A stretch of DNA of 64,000 nucleotides from Dinoroseobacter sp. (GCA_017643385.1 JAEPNN010000010.1:1-64000); one strand, 5' to 3'. Shown: positions 54,028-63,523, counted from the first letter of the stretch. The notes: generated by a model from the sequence alone, not told the origin. A program made the numbers and translations.

Positions 54028-56067
54028 TCACGCCCGTCTGCGACGACGACGTCCACCGTTCTGATCTCCACCACCAGTGTTGAAAGATACATCGGGAAGC
54101 ACCACGATCTTTCCGAGCTCCGGGAACGGATCTGTGGCATGGGGAACAGCGTTTGCATTTACGAAATGCTCTTGGAACTTAGGTTCAATCGCAGTTTCGA
54201 TTTTATGAATGTTATGAACGGTTTGCTCGATCTTTCGGCGCGATCCTACATTGCAAAGGGCGATCCTCGCGCCGGTACCCGCGGCGTTTCCAGCGCTTGT
54301 CACTTTATCAAGCGGTACGTCCGGGATCATGCCCAACACCATCGCGTGTTTGGGCGAGATATGCGCGCCAAACGCACCAGCCAGCGTTACCCGGTCAACC
54401 TTTTCGACATCCATCTCATCCATCAATAATCGCGCACCAGCGTAAAGTGCTGATTTTGCGAGCTGAATCGCCCTGATATCCCCTTGCGTGACGCTGATGA
54501 GCGGGCCATCCTTTTCCCGGGCATCATGGATAACATAGGCATGGGTTCGTCCTTCCGGGATGCATCTTTCCGTTCCTGTCTGCACCGCAGATCCGATCAA
54601 TCCCGACGGGTCCAGTAAACCTGCCATGCGCATTTCTGCCACAGCCTCGATGATGCCGGATCCACATATCCCTGTGATGCCGCCATCGCCCACGGCCTGT
54701 GCAAATCCGTCTTCGTCCGACCACAGCTCCGAGCCTATCACGCGGAACCTTGGCTCCTTGGTCACAGGGTCAATTTCGATGCGTTCGATCGCGCCCGGTG
54801 CAGCGCGTTGCCCGGAACTGATCTGTGCGCCTTCAAATGCTGGTCCTGTTGGACTGGAACATGCTAAAACCTTGGATTTATTTCCTAAAAGGATTTCAGC
54901 ATTGGTGCCGACATCCACAACAAGCACCAGATCTTCGGACTTGCTCGGCTCTTCGGAAAGCGCCACCGCGGCGGCATCAGCGCCCACGTGACCGGCAATA
55001 CATGGCAGCACATAGACCTGTCCGGCCTTGTTCATCGCGTGCAAATCGAGATCCTGCGCGGTCAGGTTCAATGCGTCTGACGTGGCCAGCGCAAAGGGGG
55101 CTTGCCCAAGTTCGACCGGGTCAATTCCGAGCAGAAGATGGTGCATAACCGGGTTACACACGAACACGGATTCAATGATCGAAGAGGGTTCAATCTCGGC
55201 CTCAGATGCAACTTCTTCGATCAGGGTGTTCATGGCGTCCCGAACGGCTTTGGTCATCTCAAGATCGCCGCCGGGATTCATCATGACATATGACACCCGG
55301 CTCATCAGGTCTTCGCCAAACCGGATCTGCGGATTCATGATGCCGGCAGATGCCTTCACATCGCCTGTTTTCAGGTCGCACAAATGCGCCGCGATCGTCG
55401 TAGATCCCAGATCAACCGCCAGTCCATAAATGCCGCCCTCGTAATATCCGGGCCAGATGTCGAGAACCTTTGCTGAAGCGTCAGTGCCGTCCTGATGCAC
55501 TGCCAGCGTCAAGGACCAGTCGCCTTTTCGCAGAGCAGTCTGCAATCGCGCGAGAACCGACAGATCCATAGAAACGCGTGGTAAATCAAAGCTTTCGCTT
55601 AAAGCGGTTGCCACGCGCTCGAGGTCCCCCGATGGCTCATGCATGTCTGGTTCCTGCACCTCGACATAATAAAGCTTTGTCGCCGGATCCATCGTGATGG
55701 CGCGCACGGCGGCGGCCTTACGGACAACCTGTTTGTGAACCTGGCTTTCTGGTGGAACGTCCACGACGATGTCGCCTTGCACCTGCGCCTGACAGCCAAG
55801 CCGTCGTCCATCGATAAGCCCGCGTTTGTCTTTGTAGCGTTGCTCAACCGCGTTCCAATCTGAGAGCGCCTCTGGCGAAGAAGTCACGCCATGCTTTGGA
55901 AATTCTCCATAGGCTGGGGCGATCTGACATTTGGAACATATGCCACGCCCGCCGCAAACACTGTCCAGATCCACGCCCAGTTGCCGGGCAGCGGTCAAGA
56001 TCGGTGTTCCAACGGGAAAGTTGCCCCGTTTGCCCGAGGGGGTGAAGATTACAAGAGGCATGTCCAT
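54028..56067 (-). CDS. Corrinoid-protein reactivator (RACo-like, DUF4445/ASKHA) with ferredoxin domain
   Basis: 679 residues. N-terminal [2Fe-2S] domain with Cys38, Cys44, Cys47 and Cys92 (SVCGGRGICSKCQIA; LGCQAQV), a linker, then the ASKHA ATPase: GLAVDLGSTTIAAHL near 220, VLVVDVGTNAEILLGN, ISSGQRAAPGAIERI, GICGSGIIEAVAEM. RACo-type proteins use ATP to re-reduce Co(II) corrinoid in methyl-transfer systems. The C-terminus ends in an Arg cluster (GGDQNGGRRRRRRA). Last gene of the one-carbon operon. Confidence 0.9.
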   Translation of the reverse strand: MDMPLVIFTPSGKRGNFPVGTPILTAARQLGVDLDSVCGGRGICSKCQIAPAYGEFPKHGVTSSPEALSDWNAVEQRYKDKRGLIDGRRLGCQAQVQGDIVVDVPPESQVHKQVVRKAAAVRAITMDPATKLYYVEVQEPDMHEPSGDLERVATALSESFDLPRVSMDLSVLARLQTALRKGDWSLTLAVHQDGTDASAKVLDIWPGYYEGGIYGLAVDLGSTTIAAHLCDLKTGDVKASAGIMNPQIRFGEDLMSRVSYVMMNPGGDLEMTKAVRDAMNTLIEEVASEAEIEPSSIIESVFVCNPVMHHLLLGIDPVELGQAPFALATSDALNLTAQDLDLHAMNKAGQVYVLPCIAGHVGADAAAVALSEEPSKSEDLVLVVDVGTNAEILLGNKSKVLACSSPTGPAFEGAQISSGQRAAPGAIERIEIDPVTKEPRFRVIGSELWSDEDGFAQAVGDGGITGICGSGIIEAVAEMRMAGLLDPSGLIGSAVQTGTERCIPEGRTHAYVIHDAREKDGPLISVTQGDIRAIQLAKSALYAGARLLMDEMDVEKVDRVTLAGAFGAHISPKHAMVLGMIPDVPLDKVTSAGNAAGTGARIALCNVGSRRKIEQTVHNIHKIETAIEPKFQEHFVNANAVPHATDPFPELGKIVVLPDVSFNTGGGDQNGGRRRRRRA

Positions 56068-56343
56068 GAGTACATCATTCCAATAGTCTTGCTCGCCAGC
56101 CCAGTGCCCGTTTTGGGATCGAGGCCTTTGCGATCATACAAGTCAGACGCGTCGCGCGTGAAGTGAAAAGACGAGACTACTCCACCACAAAACGAATGGC
56201 ACCGCCGTTGCCGCGTATTGATGAGCCGCGCTGATTTATCCCCATTACGCGCCTGATATTGCAAAAGCAAAGCGGTCAGGTGCCCGAACCATTCGGAAGG
56301 GGCGCGCATCTGCGATATGCAAGCCTTGCACCCCTCCAATAGC
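56068..56343 (-). other. 276-bp gap inside the one-carbon operon
   Basis: No recognisable gene. A minus-strand frame that would overlap the methyltransferase gene (from 56513) passes through to 56049, but its product has no family features and no ribosome site. The gap is unusually long for this otherwise tight operon and may hold a processing or internal promoter site. Confidence 0.35.
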
Positions 56344-57411
56344 TCAACCCCGGCGTCTACGACGCCCTCCACGACCGCCTCCCGCGGCTTCGTCCGGGTT
56401 CTTGTTGAAATTGATCCACGCTCCACCGGATGGATCTTTGTCAGACAGGAAGTTAGCTGCCCGGATCGCTTCCATTTCTTTGCCTGCGCGCGGTTTGGTG
56501 GACCCCATGCCAAAAAGCTTCACAAAGCTTTCGTCATCCATGCCTTCCGGAAGGACCACGCCGGCGGCTTCGATGGCGGCTTTCTTCTCGGCAATCTTCT
56601 TTGGGCCTACAGGCAGCGCCACCGGGTTCATGATCGCGCTGGTCATTCCGGCCTGCATGGCCATGGGCAGGAATGCGTTGTTGATGCCATGGCGGTTTGG
56701 CAGACCGAACGAGATGTTGGAGGCGCCACACGTGGTGTTCACGCCCAACTCTTCCCGCAAACGCCGGACCAGTGTGAACACCTGCAAGCCAGCTGTTCCC
56801 ATTGCGCCCACAGGCATCACCAGCGGATCAACCACGATATCATGTGCCGGGATGCCAAAATCTGCGGCCCGTTCTACGATTTTCTTGGCGACGGCAAAAC
56901 GCACGTCGGGATCTTCCGAGATGCCGGTGTCGTCGTTGGAGATTGCAACAACTGGCACGTTGTATTTCTTTACAAGAGGCAGGACCAGTTCCAGCCGCTC
57001 TTCTTCGCCGGTCACAGAATTCAAGAGGGGGCGCCCTTCGGCTGCAGCCAGACCGTTTTCAAGTGCACCTGGGACGGAGCTGTCTATGCAAAGCGGCACA
57101 TCCACGACGGCCTGCACCCGCTCGACAAGTTCTTTCATCAAGGTGGGTTCGACGAAGTTGTTGTCAGCGTAGCGAGGATCTTCCGCCATCTTGTTTGAAA
57201 ATACGGCGCCAGAGTTCACGTCCAGAACGCCTGCGCCTGCAGCGACCTGTGCAACTGCATCAGCTTCGACACGGCTGAAATCACCGCGCTCCAGTTCCTC
57301 ATTCAGGATCTTGCGACCTGTTGGGTTGATGCGTTCGCCGATCACACAGAAGGGCTCGTCAAAACCAATGACAACGGTCTTGGTTTTGGATTCAACGATG
57401 GTGCGGGTCAT
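56344..57411 (-). CDS. Methyltetrahydrofolate:corrinoid methyltransferase
   Basis: 355 residues. Pterin-binding TIM barrel of the AcsE/MtrH/MetH kind: FCVIGERINPTGRKILNEEL near 21, VLDVNSGAVFSNKM, LCIDSSVPGALENGL, ISNDDTGISEDPDVRFAV, DPLVMPVGAMG and CGASNISFGLPNRHGINNAF. Transfers methyl between a corrinoid protein and tetrahydrofolate. The C-terminal tail is Gly/Arg-rich (AAGGGRGGRRRRRG), as in the reactivator gene downstream. Confidence 0.92.
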   Translation of the reverse strand: MTRTIVESKTKTVVIGFDEPFCVIGERINPTGRKILNEELERGDFSRVEADAVAQVAAGAGVLDVNSGAVFSNKMAEDPRYADNNFVEPTLMKELVERVQAVVDVPLCIDSSVPGALENGLAAAEGRPLLNSVTGEEERLELVLPLVKKYNVPVVAISNDDTGISEDPDVRFAVAKKIVERAADFGIPAHDIVVDPLVMPVGAMGTAGLQVFTLVRRLREELGVNTTCGASNISFGLPNRHGINNAFLPMAMQAGMTSAIMNPVALPVGPKKIAEKKAAIEAAGVVLPEGMDDESFVKLFGMGSTKPRAGKEMEAIRAANFLSDKDPSGGAWINFNKNPDEAAGGGRGGRRRRRG

Positions 57412-57433
57412 TCAGGGTGCTTTCAGATAAGGT

Positions 57434-58357
57434 TCAAGCGGAAGCTACGGACGCGATTTTGCTGCCGTTGTGAGTGTTGAGCCAGGTGGCCGAGGTCTTG
57501 ATGCCCCCCAGCGGGAAAATGTGCATCTGTTCGATCAGGCTGTTGGGGTTTGCCGCCTTGTAGGTCGCAAGATCAGACACAAGGTCCGTTGGCTCGAAAG
57601 GCAGCACCAGTTTGGTGACGTCCTTGGCGCGGCGTTGCAACACACGAAGTGAGGGTCCGACACCGCAGGCGATCGCGAATTTGATCATGGTCTGCAATTT
57701 GGCGGGGCCTGCAATCCCCAGATGGATTGGAAGGGTAAATCCTTCGGTTTGCAGGCGCTCTGCCCAGGCGATAATCGGGTCGGCTTCAAACGCAAACTGG
57801 GTTGCCAACGCCATCTTCGCATCTGTGCGGTTTGAGAAATCCTGCTTCCATTGCAAAGCATCCATCACGACCGCATCGCCGCCATTGGGGTCAATGTCCT
57901 TGTTGCCTTCCGGGTGTCCGGCAACATGGAGACATTCGAAACCGGCTTTGTCGAACAAACCTGTTTCCAAAAGTTGCATGGAACTGTGGAAGTCGCCTTT
58001 TGGGGCGTCTACGCCGCCAGCAAGAATAAGGCCTTGCTTCACGTCGGCCTCACCTTGATAGCGCGCGATCCAATCTGCGAGCGTGGCTTCATCTTTGATA
58101 ATGCGCGCGGGGAAATGCGGCATGACGTCGAAGCCTTCACCGCTGATCCGCTTCGCGGTTGCCACCATGTCGTCAATCGGTGTGCCGTCGATATGGGCGA
58201 TATAGACACGCGTGCCTGTCGGAAGGATCGCCCGGAAATCTTCGACCTTTTCGGCTGTCCTGGGCATCACTTCTATCGAGGCGCCGGCAAGGACAGCGCT
58301 CAGGTCAAGGCCTTCGCTTTGTGCGGCGGCTTTTGTGCGGAAAGGCAAAAGGGCCAT
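57434..58357 (-). CDS. Methylenetetrahydrofolate reductase-like protein
   Basis: 307 residues from ATG 58357; the frame upstream is without homology. MetF-type barrel: SIEVMPRTAEKVEDF, VYIAHIDGTPIDDM, GLILAGGVDAPKGDFHSSM, HVAGHPEGNKDIDP, TQFAFEADPIIAWAERL, and IPIHLGIAG-like LPIHLGIAGPAKL. It differs from housekeeping MetF and would oxidise methyl-THF to methylene-THF for catabolism of methyl groups, given its neighbours. 22 bp before the methyltransferase gene. Confidence 0.87.
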   Translation of the reverse strand: MALLPFRTKAAAQSEGLDLSAVLAGASIEVMPRTAEKVEDFRAILPTGTRVYIAHIDGTPIDDMVATAKRISGEGFDVMPHFPARIIKDEATLADWIARYQGEADVKQGLILAGGVDAPKGDFHSSMQLLETGLFDKAGFECLHVAGHPEGNKDIDPNGGDAVVMDALQWKQDFSNRTDAKMALATQFAFEADPIIAWAERLQTEGFTLPIHLGIAGPAKLQTMIKFAIACGVGPSLRVLQRRAKDVTKLVLPFEPTDLVSDLATYKAANPNSLIEQMHIFPLGGIKTSATWLNTHNGSKIASVASA

Positions 58358-58396
58358 GGCAGTCTCCCAGAAATGTGTGATGCGCGGGGCGCGCAT

Positions 58397-58693
58397 TTAC
58401 GCGTGGCCGTTGTTGGCGATCAGGGTTTTCAATCTTTCTGTGTCGTATTCAGCTTCAATCCTTGCCGCTTCAGCGCGCACGACTTCTTCTGGTTCGCCTG
58501 CGACTTCAACGGGTGCCGCTTTTCGCCATTCTGCAAGATAGGCGTCCGCATCTTTTGCGCCAACTTTCATGGCGGCACGGTCGATGGCTTGTTCGAAGCG
58601 TTCGCTCAGCTGATGTTTTGCACCGCGCCTGCCTTTGCCCACGATGATCTGCGCAGGGATGTCGCGCCAATATACGATTGTGACAAGTGGCAT
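58397..58693 (-). CDS. Small virulence-factor-domain protein of the one-carbon operon
   Basis: 98 residues from ATG 58693 (AGGGA eight bases upstream). Begins PLVTIVYWRDIPAQIIVGKG and continues RRGAKHQLSERFEQAIDRAA, the pattern of a small family annotated as virulence factor. In Rhodobacterales it is found beside corrinoid methyltransferase genes; its name is historical and says little. First gene of this operon. The role is unknown; an accessory function in the methyl-transfer pathway is inference. Confidence 0.8.
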   Translation of the reverse strand: MPLVTIVYWRDIPAQIIVGKGRRGAKHQLSERFEQAIDRAAMKVGAKDADAYLAEWRKAAPVEVAGEPEEVVRAEAARIEAEYDTERLKTLIANNGHA

Positions 58694-58959
58694 GGATCGA
58701 TTCCCTTTGTTTCCACGACAGCGAATGAACGCAAATTGCACAAATGGCCTTTGGCGCTAGTGCTTAATCTCGACATGATGCCACTCGTGAGCGACGCCTA
58801 TGAGGTAATTGGGTCTCCTTCAAAAAGGTAGGGCCCCGCTCACGAAATCTTTTCATCAAAAACATGAGTGACCCTGAGGATAGCCAGCAAGCTTGCCAGC
58901 ACGGGATTGGGGTCTTAGCATCGAACATGTCCTGAAAGCCCGAAAGGAGGGTCCGCGAC

Positions 58960-60075
58960 ATGTCGCAGCCGCGTGCCCCCAAAGTTAGAAACCACCTGAA
59001 GCCGGTCTCAGACGCACGTCCTGCGCGTCCCGATCCTGCCGACCTCTATGCAGCGCTGGATTTGGGGACAAACTCCTGCAGAATGCTGATCGCGCAACCG
59101 AAAGGCAGTCAGTTCCATGTCGTAGATAGCTTTTCGAAATCGGTCCAACTTGGGCAGGGTCTCGAAGCGACAGGAAATTTGTCACGATCTTCAATGGCAA
59201 GAACGGTCGGTGCGCTGAAGATCTGCCAAAAGAAACTCGCGCGGCATGGCGTGAAACGCATGCGTCTGGTTGCAACGGAGGCCTGCCGTCGCGCAACAAA
59301 CGCAGAAGAGTTTATTGGATTGGTTGAGCGCGACACAAAGCTCGCACTTGAGATTATCGAACCTGAAGAAGAAGCGCGGCTTGCCGTTGTCAGCTGCGCG
59401 CCGCTGGTGTCAACGAAAACTGAGCAGTTGTTGGTTGTGGATATCGGGGGTGGCTCGACGGAGCTTGTCTGGATCGACTTGAGCCGTGTGCCCCGCATTG
59501 ACCGACCACGAGCTATAATGCGCCTTCATTCGGGTTTCGAGGCGGGTGTGTCAGATATTCCGGCTGCAAAGGTGGTGGATTGGATCAGCGTACCTTTAGG
59601 TGTGGCAACGCTTAAAGACCAGTTCGACGATGTGCAGGACGACCCGGCGCGATTTGCGCTTATGAGTTGGTTTTTCGAAGAAAATCTTGCGGAATTCAGC
59701 CCTTATAACGAACCCAATCAGGTGCGCGAAGGGTTCCAGATCATTGGCACCAGCGGAACAGTTACGACGGTTGCGGCTTCGCATCTTGGTTTGAAGCGGT
59801 ATGACCGCAATAAGGTGGATGGTCTGCGTATGACATCAGATCAGATTGACCGTGTGATCCAGACCTATCTTGCCTTGGGTCCGACAGGACGCCGCGACGA
59901 CCCGAGAATTGGACGTGACCGGCATTCGTTGATCATGTCAGGGGCGGCTATATTGCAAGCGTTGCTTCGCGTTTGGCCGACCGACCGTCTGAGTGTTGCT
60001 GATCGTGGGCTTCGCGAGGGCTTGCTTTACGCCCAAATGAGCGCGGATGGCGTGCTTGAAGACGGCCCTTTCTGA
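58960..60075 (+). CDS. ppx: Ppx/GppA phosphatase family protein
   Basis: 371 residues. ASKHA fold: YAALDLGTNSCRMLIAQ near 31, VATEACRRATNAEEF, LLVVDIGGGSTELVWID, and IGTSGTVTTVAASHLGL. Hydrolyses polyphosphate or pppGpp. Only one domain set (no C-terminal HD domain), the short alphaproteobacterial type. Followed 67 bp later by rlmE, a frequent pairing in this class. Confidence 0.9.
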   Translation: MSQPRAPKVRNHLKPVSDARPARPDPADLYAALDLGTNSCRMLIAQPKGSQFHVVDSFSKSVQLGQGLEATGNLSRSSMARTVGALKICQKKLARHGVKRMRLVATEACRRATNAEEFIGLVERDTKLALEIIEPEEEARLAVVSCAPLVSTKTEQLLVVDIGGGSTELVWIDLSRVPRIDRPRAIMRLHSGFEAGVSDIPAAKVVDWISVPLGVATLKDQFDDVQDDPARFALMSWFFEENLAEFSPYNEPNQVREGFQIIGTSGTVTTVAASHLGLKRYDRNKVDGLRMTSDQIDRVIQTYLALGPTGRRDDPRIGRDRHSLIMSGAAILQALLRVWPTDRLSVADRGLREGLLYAQMSADGVLEDGPF

Positions 60076-60142
60076 CATGTCGCCCCTTGCCTCAAGGCGC
60101 AATCACGTGTTTCTGCAGCACGTGGCAATCTAGGCTAGGCAC

Positions 60143-60862
60143 ATGGCAAGAACTCCGGGAAAAAACAGCGGTCGTGGCATGCGCGATCTGCGTGTGAAAG
60201 TGAAAACCGCACGCGGTAGAAAGCTCTCATCGACACTTTGGTTGGAGCGCCAGCTGAACGATCCATATGTTCAGCGCGCCAAGGCAGAGGGCATGCGGGG
60301 CAGGGCGGCCTACAAAATACTGGAGATTGATGACAAGTACCGCTTCTTGGTTCCTGGCGCGCGTGTTGTGGATCTTGGTGCTGCACCGGGTGGTTGGTGT
60401 CAGGTTGCCGTGGGACGGATCAATGCCTTGGGGGAGAAGAAGGGCAAAGCTGTTGGACGCATTATCGGTGTGGACCTGCAGGAGATGGACCCGATCCCCG
60501 GCGCAGAACTGCATGTGTTGGATTTCATGGAAGAGGGCGCCGACGATAAGGTAAAGGCTTGGTTGGGTGGCAAAGCCGATGTCGTCATGAGCGACATGGC
60601 AGCCTCGTCTTCGGGACACAAGCAGACCGATCACTTGCGTATCGTGGCCTTGTGTGAGGCTGCAGCCTATCTGGCATTCGACGTATTGGAGCCTGGCGGA
60701 ACATTTGTTGCCAAAGTTCTGGCGGGGGGGGCTGAGGGCAGCCTTCAAACGATCCTGAAGAAGAGATTTGCGAAGGTTTCGCATATGAAACCACCCGCGT
60801 CGCGATCTGACAGTTCCGAAAAGTTTGTCATTGCGACAGGCTTTTATGGAGACGAGGCCTAG
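60143..60862 (+). CDS. rlmE: 23S rRNA 2'-O-ribose U2552 methyltransferase (RlmE/FtsJ)
   Basis: 239 residues. A basic N-terminus, then [32 protein letters not shown] (SAM site near 76), [19 protein letters not shown] and [15 protein letters not shown], giving the K-D-K-E catalytic set together with [11 protein letters not shown]. Acts on the 50S subunit in late assembly. Confidence 0.93.
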   Translation: MARTPGKNSGRGMRDLRVKVKTARGRKLSSTLWLERQLNDPYVQRAKAEGMRGRAAYKILEIDDKYRFLVPGARVVDLGAAPGGWCQVAVGRINALGEKKGKAVGRIIGVDLQEMDPIPGAELHVLDFMEEGADDKVKAWLGGKADVVMSDMAASSSGHKQTDHLRIVALCEAAAYLAFDVLEPGGTFVAKVLAGGAEGSLQTILKKRFAKVSHMKPPASRSDSSEKFVIATGFYGDEA

Positions 60863-60985
60863 AACTCCGCGACAGTGCGGCTTTGGATCATGCTCTCAGA
60901 GGACGTGGGGTGCACCTTGTTGAGATTGCGCTGATGGACTTGCAAAGCCGATCACCTTTGACCAAGGCTCAAGGGTATCGATGTT

Positions 60986-62815
60986 ATGGCAGACAAGCTG
61001 CCCGTATTGCTGTTTAAAACTCGTATGCAGTTCACAACACGACCTGAATTGACCGGCACATTTGGAATGGTCAGCACGACACACTGGCTCGCCTCTGCAG
61101 CTGGGCTATCGATGCTTGAAAAAGGCGGTACGGCCGCAGATGCCGCGGTTGCAGCGGGTTTCGTGCTTAACGTTGTCGAGCCACATCTCAACGGGCCATT
61201 GGGGGACATGTCTGCGATGATCTGGCCCAGTGATCAGGCGCGCCCAACCGTCGTGTGCGGGCAGGGAACAGCGCCCGCTAAGGCAACACTAGATCACTAC
61301 ATCTCAGAGGGTCTGAGTTTGATACCGGGCTCTGGCCTGCTCGCCGCAGTGGTTCCGGGACAGTTCGACGCCTTCATGCTGATGCTGCGTGATCATGGGC
61401 GGTTGTCATTCAGAGAGGTCATAACACCGGCCCTCGGATATGCGCGTTCTGGTCACCCAATTCTGCCAAGGGTGTGCGCCACGATTGCAAGCATGGCAGA
61501 GGTTTTTGAGACGGAATGGACAAGCTCTGCCCCGATATGGCTGCCCAGAGGCAAGGCGCCAAGTCCGGGTGAGCTGTTTGCAAACCCACAACTCGTAGAT
61601 TTCTGGCAGCGTCTGGTAGATGAAGCTGAAACCGCGTCGGGTCGCGAGGCGCAGATTGAAGCCGCACGCACAGCCTTTCGCGAAGGGTTTGTGGCAGAGG
61701 CCATCGATGCGTTTGTGCAAAGGACCGAGGCCCTGGACGCAACCGGAGTGAGGCGGAAAGGCGTTCTGCAGGGGCAGGATATGGCATCCTGGCGGGCGCA
61801 TTACGAAGAGCCAATCTCTGTCGAGCATAACGGTTGGAACGTGTTCAAATGTGGAGCTTGGACCCAAGGACCTGTGTTGCTGCAGGCCTTGCAAACGCTT
61901 TCCAGAGAGACCTTTTCGGAGATGGATCCGAACGGCGATACATTCGTCCATCTGGTGACGGAAACGTTGAAACTTGCGATGGCCGATCGGGAAACCTACT
62001 TGGGCGATCCACTCCAAAGCGACATACAATTGGACGTGCTGCTTTCAGATGCGTATGGGCAGGACAGACGCAAGTTGATCGGTCATAAGGCAAGTTTTGA
62101 CCATCTGCCCGGGCAGCTTGTAGGACTTGAAGCGCAGGTCGATGCGTTTCAGCGCCGGATCAGGCGGGAAACACCAGAAGAACTGGGCGTGGGCGTTGGC
62201 GAGCCGACCATGGCGCACCTCACTGAACAGCGCGGGGATACGGTTCATATTGATGTCGTAGATCAATGGGGCAATGCGGTTTCGGCCACGCCGTCCGGTG
62301 GATGGTTGAAATCAAACCCCGTTGTTCCAGGGCTGGGTGTGCCGCTGAACACGCGCGCGCAGATGTTCTGGCTTGAAGAAAGCGGGCCCAATGCACTTGC
62401 GCCGGGAAGGCGTCCACGCAGTACGCTGTCTCCAAGTATGGCCTTGCGACCAGATGGGGCGCGATTGGCCTTTGGTACTCCGGGAGGTGACCAACAGGAT
62501 CAATGGCAGCTGATCTATCTGCTTCGCCTGATCCATTTTGAAAGCAATCTGCAAGAAGGTATTGATTCCCCTTTGTTTCACACGGGTCACCTACAGGCGA
62601 GTTTCTATCCGCGCGGGTGCGAAACGGGGCAGTTGGTGGTCGAGCCTAGTTTTTCAGTGGAGACACGCCAGGCGCTTTCGGATCGTGGCCATCGTGTTGA
62701 GGTGGCCGCACCATGGAGCGTTGGTCGTCTCACGGCAGCAGAGTCTCGTCCAAATGGTACAGTTGCTGCCGCAGCCACGCCCCGTTTGATGCAGGCGTAC
62801 GCAATGGGACGGTAG
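60986..62815 (+). CDS. Gamma-glutamyltransferase family protein
   Basis: 609 residues (596 if ATG 61025 is used, the start suggested by family members beginning MQFTTRPE; AAGGG lies 10 bases before 60986, so the choice is open). No evident signal peptide, so probably cytoplasmic. N-terminal half: VSTTHWLASAAGLSMLEKGG, VVEPHLNGPLGDMSAM; small subunit begins at the conserved Thr in GDTVHIDVVDQWGNAVSATP (Thr419 from the long start), the expected autocleavage nucleophile; GRRPRSTLSPSMAL and TPGGDQQDQWQ complete the site. The role may be glutathione or gamma-glutamyl-polyamine turnover, or another amide cleavage. Confidence 0.87.
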   Translation: MADKLPVLLFKTRMQFTTRPELTGTFGMVSTTHWLASAAGLSMLEKGGTAADAAVAAGFVLNVVEPHLNGPLGDMSAMIWPSDQARPTVVCGQGTAPAKATLDHYISEGLSLIPGSGLLAAVVPGQFDAFMLMLRDHGRLSFREVITPALGYARSGHPILPRVCATIASMAEVFETEWTSSAPIWLPRGKAPSPGELFANPQLVDFWQRLVDEAETASGREAQIEAARTAFREGFVAEAIDAFVQRTEALDATGVRRKGVLQGQDMASWRAHYEEPISVEHNGWNVFKCGAWTQGPVLLQALQTLSRETFSEMDPNGDTFVHLVTETLKLAMADRETYLGDPLQSDIQLDVLLSDAYGQDRRKLIGHKASFDHLPGQLVGLEAQVDAFQRRIRRETPEELGVGVGEPTMAHLTEQRGDTVHIDVVDQWGNAVSATPSGGWLKSNPVVPGLGVPLNTRAQMFWLEESGPNALAPGRRPRSTLSPSMALRPDGARLAFGTPGGDQQDQWQLIYLLRLIHFESNLQEGIDSPLFHTGHLQASFYPRGCETGQLVVEPSFSVETRQALSDRGHRVEVAAPWSVGRLTAAESRPNGTVAAAATPRLMQAYAMGR

Positions 62816-62824
62816 GGGACGCGT

Positions 62825-62986
62825 TTACTCGAAACGTGCTCGCCATTCCCCGAACTTGAGAAGTGCGTTCGCGCCAAGGTCCTTAAAAGGGCGGGAAAGC
62901 GCGCGTCGAACTTGCCTTGCATAATGCGCCCGGCCCGCTTCACAGCGTGCTGGCTTGGCACCATTCCAAGCAACAAGGTCGCGCAT
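62825..62986 (-). pseudogene. C-terminal gene fragment of unknown origin
   Basis: A minus-strand frame ends in TAA at 62825. From ATG 62986 it gives 53 residues (MRDLVAWNGAKPARCEAG..., ending FGEWRARFE) that look like a natural protein C-terminus, with an Arg/Lys-rich helix. It lies in another frame just beyond the end of the oxidoreductase remnant and has no ribosome site. I do not recognise the family. Probably the end of a gene truncated by the rearrangement that broke the oxidoreductase. Confidence 0.35.
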
Positions 62987-62996
62987 GTGCGGGTAA

Positions 62997-63523
62997 TTAT
63001 GCGATTGCCCCCTTGAGCGCTATCGTCCGTCGCACGGTCGTTCCCATCGGGTCAGAAGGGGTGATCCCCCAGCTGGATTGGCCCCGAAACTCGCTCAGGA
63101 CGTTTTGGGGCAGATCTGGTGTTATGACTGCATAAAGAAACACATGCATCAGCCGGCCACGCGCGAAGCCAAAGCTTTCAAGATGTCCATTTGTGGCTAG
63201 AATGACCTTTTTCGCTTTCAGATTTCCCTTCGCGCACGAAAGGGTCCATGACGCGCTATTTTTCGAGATTTTGCGCACGGCGCTTCGTTCATGAATTGCA
63301 ACGCCAGCCCTGCTTAGTCCGTGTGCCAGCCCTCGAATATAGCCCTCGGGTTGCAGCATCACGGTGCCGGGGTGTAGAGGCCAGACGCGTAATAGTGCGA
63401 TCCGGTGACCTCTGTCATCGCTTGTGCGTCCAAAGTTTCGTAAGCCTCTCCGAGACCTTTGAGGTGCATCGCTAGGCTATCGTTTTGCGTTTGGGCGCGC
63501 GCACTTACTGCGCCGTTTATTTT
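62997..63523 (-). pseudogene. FAD-dependent oxidoreductase remnant (PuuB/OrdL-like), frameshifted
   Basis: Two minus-strand frames together match an amine or amino-acid oxidase of the gamma-glutamylputrescine oxidoreductase type. The upstream piece reads MHLKGLGEAYETLDAQAMTE then YYASGLYTP; the downstream piece resumes GTVMLQPEGYIRGLAHGLS, VILATNGHLESFGF, RLMHVFLYAVITP, GITPSDPMGTTVRRT. The switch at about 63368 (TAC ACC CCG GCA CC) is explained by loss of one G from CCGGGC. Both the FAD-binding N-terminus and the C-terminus are missing, so the gene is dead. Confidence 0.8.
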
